Source: Siphonodentalium dalli (taxonomy: Eukaryota; Mollusca; Scaphopoda; Gadilida; Siphonodentaliidae). Taken from it: a DNA stretch of 64,000 bases. A model generated the notes under the pieces. That model searched no databases and was not told the DNA's origin. It saw nothing but the letters and a program-made list of their open reading frames with translations. Position numbers and translations under genes: made by a program. Every line of letters begins with the position of its first letter. Within the stretch, counting starts at the first letter, position 1. Location of the stretch: NCBI GenBank assembly GCA_032622095.1, contig CP136063.1:40212106-40276105 (forward strand), given 5' to 3'. This document shows positions 58,950-64,000 of the stretch, piece by piece.

Positions 58950-60010
58950 ACAAAAGTTAAAATGTGTACGTAACGAGACTATAATACAACTGAAAAAAAT
59001 TAATTGAGGGAGGGTGGGCGATACAGGGAACTAAGGGTTGAACCGATATAAATTTGTAGAGCGATAACGACGAATGTTGACATATTATGCATCTGAACTC
59101 TACTGTTGCATCAAGGCTATAAAATAGGGGGGTGTCAGAATCTTAGTCATTTCTATATAGTGCCAGAATAGTCATTTATGGACTTCTAGAAGATGTTGGG
59201 TTGGTTATATGGACTCGGAGAAAAAGGCCTTTGTACCGATGAACTGACATAAATTAGTGGAGCGATGTTGCCATGTAATGCATCGCGACTGTACTAAAGC
59301 AGCAATGATATAAAATTGGAGGGGGGATCTGAAATTATCTCTATCTCTATAGATGGCACCAGGATTATATAGATAGGAATAGCAATTGATATATATATAC
59401 GGTATACTATAGTAATACCGTAGACATATAAGTATCACGCGATAAAATATTACGTAAAGTGACTCTACCGATGAAAGAAATAAATAAATTGGACCGGGAT
59501 TAGAGGTTGGGTTGGTTATATGTGGATAATTGGATATGGAATTCATTCCGATGAAACGATACACATTAGAGGAGCGATAAAGACAAATGTTGACACTTAG
59601 TCAGGCTATGCGGGGAGAAAATAGGGGTTGATACGATAGACCGAAATAAATTTGTCGGGTGATAATGACCAATGTTGATGTATAAATAAAGTAACGCGAC
59701 TGTACTGGACTCTCATTCTCAAAATTTTAAGCCGAGACGTCGTGTGTGTGAGTGGGATAGATACTAATATATTCCTAAAATGACAGAGTACAGCACGTAA
59801 TTATGTTTTATATGAAAGAAATGAATTTTTTTCAATGATAAAATTTAACATGGCATTTGCCATTAAAATCGATTTATGTCGATAAAACTGTCATTTTTCA
59901 AAATTTTAAGCTGACACTTGGTGTATGTGGGTGGGATACTTATATATTCATAAAATAACAGAGTCCAGCGCGTAATTATGTTTTATATGGAAGAAATTGA
60001 ATTTGTTTTC
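58950..60010. repeat. Degenerate tandem repeats
   Basis: Loose repeats of gatataaattt-tagagcgata-cgac and aatgttgacatatt types occur near 59050, 59250, 59560 and 59650. A clearer ~175-bp tandem pair lies at about 59718-59895 and 59896-60010 (ctcaaaattttaagc ... 'gcgtaattatgttttata'). 59840-59910 also matches, inverted, the centre of the palindromic MITE (34166-34235). Confidence 0.6.
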
Positions 60011-60049
60011 AATAATAAATTTGCAGCGTGGACGGGTCATCGAGTGCGC

Positions 60050-61006
60050 TCAATTTGTAAACAAAGTTTTGTCAACAGTAGTTTTGGTCAAACTATCCCT
60101 TTTTAGACCGGGACAGCAGATCCGAATAGCAGCTAAGATGTATTTAGATAGAATTATCAAAATAATTTGACCGATGAGAGTGCATTGTAAGAGAATCGAG
60201 TGGAGAAATATTGGTGACATTTTCACAAAACACGCTAATTCGGCAATGACTGTACTGGCACTTGTACTGCAGACGAGCGCGCGTTAATATTCATGCCAAA
60301 AATGCAGGCGTCAAACTCATCTTTTTGGAAGGTTAATCCAACATTTATATATCAGAACAATCCTCCCAAAACACCTTCCAATATCCAAGAAAGTTTTAAT
60401 AGCTTAGAAGACTGAACAGCCGAAATGAATTAATTAATAATCGCCACTGGATGCTTCGCTTCGCAGTGACGGTTGGCAATTATCACGATACGACAGGGGA
60501 ACACTTTGACGTTCGTACTCATATTTCACCAATTTTTGTACCTGGCTTTCCAATCCTAAGTTTCACGGGAAAATGGCTAATTTTACTCTATTTGTCGTTA
60601 TATACATATTATACATATTTATCACACCATTTATTATTCATTTTCATAAAAATAAAATAAAAGAAGCCGAAGATGACATGTTTAAACTGTTTGAAGAACG
60701 AATTTGGCGATAAGTTGTTATCAGAGTACGTTATACTTGTGATAGTTACGTTACGCACACGGTGTTCCCATATCCTATTGCGATAATCGCTTAACCCTTC
60801 GGTTTACAACGGCATTTCAATTGGTTGAAATTGAAATTTCTCAAGTTCCAGCTCAACACGAATCTAGTGACCCAATTGGTAGAAATACTTTAGCAGTAAT
60901 TCTTAGTTTTATAAGTCATAACTCTAATTTTATTGACGATACGAGCTCAACATCATAATATGTCACTGTTTATGGCGGTGTTATCCAAACGTGTGCTTTG
61001 ATAATG
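60050..61006 (-). mobile_element. Dispersed element X, copy 2
   Basis: Reverse-complement counterpart of 13310-14045, with an extra ~350 bp at about 60440-60790 that copy 1 lacks. It stops abruptly at 61006, where the Academ-like element copy 3 begins. Confidence 0.65.
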
Positions 61007-62282
61007 TAGTCCAGACGCCAAGTCTGAAAAGGGCTCTATTTTAGGAGTTAGTTCAACCGGTCACCAAGAAAATTTCCACGTGTTGCCTGTTGTTGGGGAC
61101 TACAGTGCGGTCCATGCAAGGGTGGATGTAATTTCTGAAAGTGTTGCAATTTTTTTCTATTCATGGTTTTTAATTGCATTAAGCCTAAAATTACCATAAA
61201 CTGAAAACTCAAACTACAGATGACAGTTTATGTCATTTTGGCATTATTTTCCTTCAAAATCTTAGTAATAGATATATTATTCCACATCGCCACACAAGAT
61301 TTTGGAAAATAAATACTATTTTCGAAAAAAAAATATTTAAGGGTTTTTTTTGGGAAAATATTTGCTTTCATTTCAATTTATTTCTGAAACTGATGGCACA
61401 CAGCTTGTAATCTCCCAAATGAATTCCTTGTGTCAAAGCGTAATAAATTTCTACAATAAACTGGGAAGTCAAATTGCCAGATACAGACTTCAGATGGTGC
61501 CTCGATTGATTATTGTTTGTAAAAAATATAACCCTCCCCCCTAAAATTAGAAAATTGTCATTTTTTGCAGTTTCGTTAAAAAGACGCTTGTTATGTAATA
61601 TTAATATGGAAATACACCCGTACCCGATCTCACCGTGTTTACAATGTCACCAGAGGGTCAAGTTAGTACTGGGCTGCTGTAGCTTTAAACCAAACCCTTG
61701 GATTGCATATACATATTAAAGACGGCTTCTACATCCAATAAGCGAAATCAGACCATACGGATGTGATCAATTTATATATAGTTGCAGGACTTAAAACCCA
61801 AGTTTGAACAACTTTTGTATGTCTAGAAGTTCATACAACAACTGAAAAAAGTTAACTTTCATGGTTTCGTAAAGTAATATAATCCTGAGTTATAGGAATT
61901 TACATGTACAACAAGCACTTAACTGGCAATATTATTTTGTTGTGTGAAAAAGTTATTTCTCGCCAACATTCATCGTTATCCGCTTAAAATAACCATAAAC
62001 CGAAAACTCGAACTAGCTATGACAAGTTATGGCTTTATGGCATTACTAATCATCATTATGTTAAAATAAAGATTTCATATGTCGTAGTTACAACACAATC
62101 TCTAATAGTTATACTGATTTCGAAAAATACTCAATGAAGTGCATTTTTAGGGCTAAAATCAGCGTTCGATTGATTAATGTTTTCTAACTGATACTGCCCG
62201 CTTTGTAATTTTCCGGAAAATTCCTGGTATCAACCTTAATAATTTGCTGCATTTAACTGGAGATTACAGTGATTCAATTGAA

Positions 62283-62411
62283 ATGGAGACGAGTCCTCTC
62301 AAATTAATACCCGTTGCCAAAAAGTGTAAACTTTCGTTGAATTTCAAACAGTGTTTAGTATGTCAGAAATTAAAAGACGAGAATCTGCGAAAAGCTTCCG
62401 ATTCTTGTTTG
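62283..62411 (+). pseudogene. Truncated N-terminus of the Academ-like protein, copy 3
   Basis: Starts at the same Met as the other copies (METSPLKLIPVAKKCKLSLN), keeps CLVCQKLKDENLRKASDSCL, then departs from the family at about 62411 into unrelated sequence with a stop at 62484. Only ~43 of several hundred codons remain. Confidence 0.75.
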
Positions 62412-63490
62412 GTAATTACTTTACCTCAGTATTTCCAACTCAACTGTAAGCATGGATGGAGTTGTCTCGACAATAATGCCCAATGATGTAAATATGAGGG
62501 AATTTCGGTGATTTTTCAAAATCTGTCCGCCATTGTGGGCACCATTTTGGATTTGGGGGACTTTTATTTGGATATGGTACAAGGAAAGTTCTTCGCCTAA
62601 GTGTTCCCAACCCACAATAGTAAGCAGGTGTGGAGTTTTCGTGACAATAATGCTCACTGATGTTAAAATAAGCGATTTTCGGCGATTTTGTTATTTCTGG
62701 TGGCCATTTTGGCCGTCATCTGGATTTTGGTAAATATTCCTCAACTCAGGTATGAGAAGAATCCTAGGTCGAGTATCTACTGCACATATATATGCATGGG
62801 TGTTGTAATAATAGCAATAACATTCATTGATTCGAAACATTACATCGCGTTATTAACGTAGATTCGGCTTCGACCTATTATACCGGCGTTTGGGAAAACG
62901 TGATATCGGACAAAAACATCCCGCAATGAATGTATATTATGGTCCCCATGTGATCGCCAATGACTCCTCTATATGATAAATGTATAACATGACGCAAGGA
63001 TGCCAACATTTTCCCACAGAGACAAACGAAATGTGGTAACATGTAAGAAAAATAACATATTTTCACATTTCGGCGGCCATCTTGGCCGCCATATTGAATT
63101 CTGGTGTCCGATTTTTGGCTAATTTGTAAGGGTTATATATTAGAATAACGAATCGAGCGGAAAACAAGACCGTATGTGATATCATCTTTATTATAACGGC
63201 GAGCAAAGAGACCTGGAGCATTAAAAAAAATGGCCGCCATGATGGACGCCAACTTGTCTGGAGTCTCTGCGGCCACTTTTTTTCTTGTTAACAAGTGAAA
63301 AAAATTATAGGAGACCTTAAGGAAGCAAATTAGAGGGGTGAAGTTGAGTCCTGTGGGGGGTGCTGAGGTCGACCAATATCTCCTGGACTATACGTCAAAT
63401 GACACAGTTATTGCTCAAATTTAAATGGTGAGTATACGCGATTTGGCCTATATGGACCTCGCAAGTAAAAAATTTCAATTTAGGGTCATT
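62412..63490. repeat. Degenerate repeats with gcggccat/ggccgccat motifs
   Basis: Two diverged ~170-bp units (around 62435-62560 and 62605-62735) share 'gtggagtt-tc-gacaataatgc' and 'ccattttgg' parts. Several 'ggccgccat' strings follow at 63070-63090 and 63230-63240. No gene is supported. Confidence 0.5.
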
Positions 63491-63667
63491 TTCGTCTGGA
63501 CACATTTAAAACGATGAATTAAAAAATATTGCAACACTCTCAGAGTATACATCCATCCTAACTAGGAGCGCATTGTGGTCATCGACAACATGTCGAAATT
63601 TTCTACTACGCCGGTTGAACAAAACCATTTCTAAATGCACGTAGCGTCTGGACTAAACGGTACTCGA

Positions 63668-63803
63668 ATCATTCCAAAATAAGGAGCAATGGATACTGTA
63701 GCCAGTAAACTTACAACAATTCTCCGATGTGTATGCATGCTAATAAGGAGCAATGGATGCCGTACCCAGTCAACTTAAAACTATTATCCTATGTCTATGC
63801 ATG
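63668..63803. repeat. Two diverged minisatellite-like units (~65 bp period)
   Basis: aataaggagcaatggatact and aataaggagcaatggatgcc begin two units near 63679 and 63742. Each is followed by a cagt(a/c)aactta end and a 'tatgcatg' tail. The left flank 'atcattccaaaataaggag' is identical to that of the isolated monomer at 5746. This looks like the dispersed source element of the 33-bp array. Confidence 0.8.
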
Positions 63804-64000
63804 ATTGGACCCTCCTCGAAGAATATATTGACCAGGCTAGTAACATCTCCCAGAACATAATACTACTAGGGGTTTTAATTCAAACGACCTTGGTCCAAAC
63901 TTAAAGCTGGATTATCTCTTCAGCAACATTATATATAAAGTTCTGGGTATGACAAACTGGATATGAACTAATAAATACGATTCGAAGACCTCTGTCCGAA
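63804..64000. repeat. Shared repeat and partial palindromic MITE at the window edge
   Basis: 63804-63890 matches 34575-34675 (ggaccctcctcga ... actactagggg). 63901-64000 (ggattatctcttcag...cgaagacctctgtccgaa) resembles the right-arm interior of the MITE at 34393-34480. It is cut by the end of the window. Confidence 0.65.

Larger units (their letters stand above)
61007..63655. mobile_element. Academ-like element, copy 3 (chimeric or deleted)
   Basis: The left ~1.4 kb (TAGTCCAGACGCCAAG... through 62410) is closely related to copies 1 and 2. The right ~155 bp (~63500-63655, ending GCGTCTGGACTA) is a strongly diverged right terminal repeat. Between them, 62411-63490 is unrelated degenerate repeat DNA. 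The flanks (atg left, aac right) do not form a target duplication. Confidence 0.65.

Overview
This is eukaryotic, invertebrate-animal nuclear DNA. It shows multi-exon genes with GT-AG introns in consistent phases, very dense transposon debris, MITEs, tRNA-derived SINE heads, non-LTR and Gypsy reverse-transcriptase remnants and a large minisatellite. The gene types (DUF6589-like and GCD-motif XPG/PIN-like families) and dispersed motifs such as 'gggccataactctg' resemble marine lophotrochozoan (mollusc-like) genomes. The lineage is inference, because no species-diagnostic gene is present. No bacterial gene, CRISPR array, rRNA or functional tRNA was seen.

Layout. 0.25-4.04 kb: an apparently intact 8-exon plus-strand gene (5' end outside the window) joining a DUF6589-like region to an ING-type PHD finger. 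5.6-13.1 kb: a 33-bp minisatellite of about 200 units, interrupted near its left edge by a 669-bp MITE with a TAA target duplication. 13.3-18.3 kb: a dispersed element (here called X), then inverted SINE-bearing blocks that bracket four ~0.75-kb tandem repeats rich in TCAAGGTCA half-sites. 19.07-27.49 kb: a candidate 8.4-kb DNA transposon with 225-bp terminal inverted repeats (one mismatch seen) and a 5-bp target duplication. It carries a five-exon DUF6589-like gene and, antisense inside one of its introns, a gene with half a MADS domain and a PHD finger. 28.0-33.6, 35.2-40.6 and 61.0-63.7 kb: three copies of a second transposon family with ~1-kb inverted repeats and 3-bp target duplications. 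They carry a decayed protein with XPG/PIN-like and CXC motifs (Academ-like). 42.1-43.4 kb: a Gypsy pol remnant fused to a second DUF6589-like gene (43.4-53.6 kb) that has an 8-kb repeat-filled intron. 53.7-55.9 kb: antisense to it, a well-preserved MADS-PHD-RG-repeat gene. 56.5 kb: an 11-bp terminus identical to that of the 8.4-kb transposon. The remainder is non-LTR remnants, MITEs and degenerate tandem repeats.

How the parts fit. The best candidate for something undescribed is the pairing, seen twice, of a large DUF6589-like gene with an antisense MADS-PHD gene. One pair lies inside near-identical inverted repeats with a target duplication, and the other ends at the same terminal sequence. 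My inference is a family of large DNA transposons whose probable transposase travels with a DNA-binding/chromatin-reader partner. Transposase activity of the DUF6589-like protein is not demonstrated by anything visible here.
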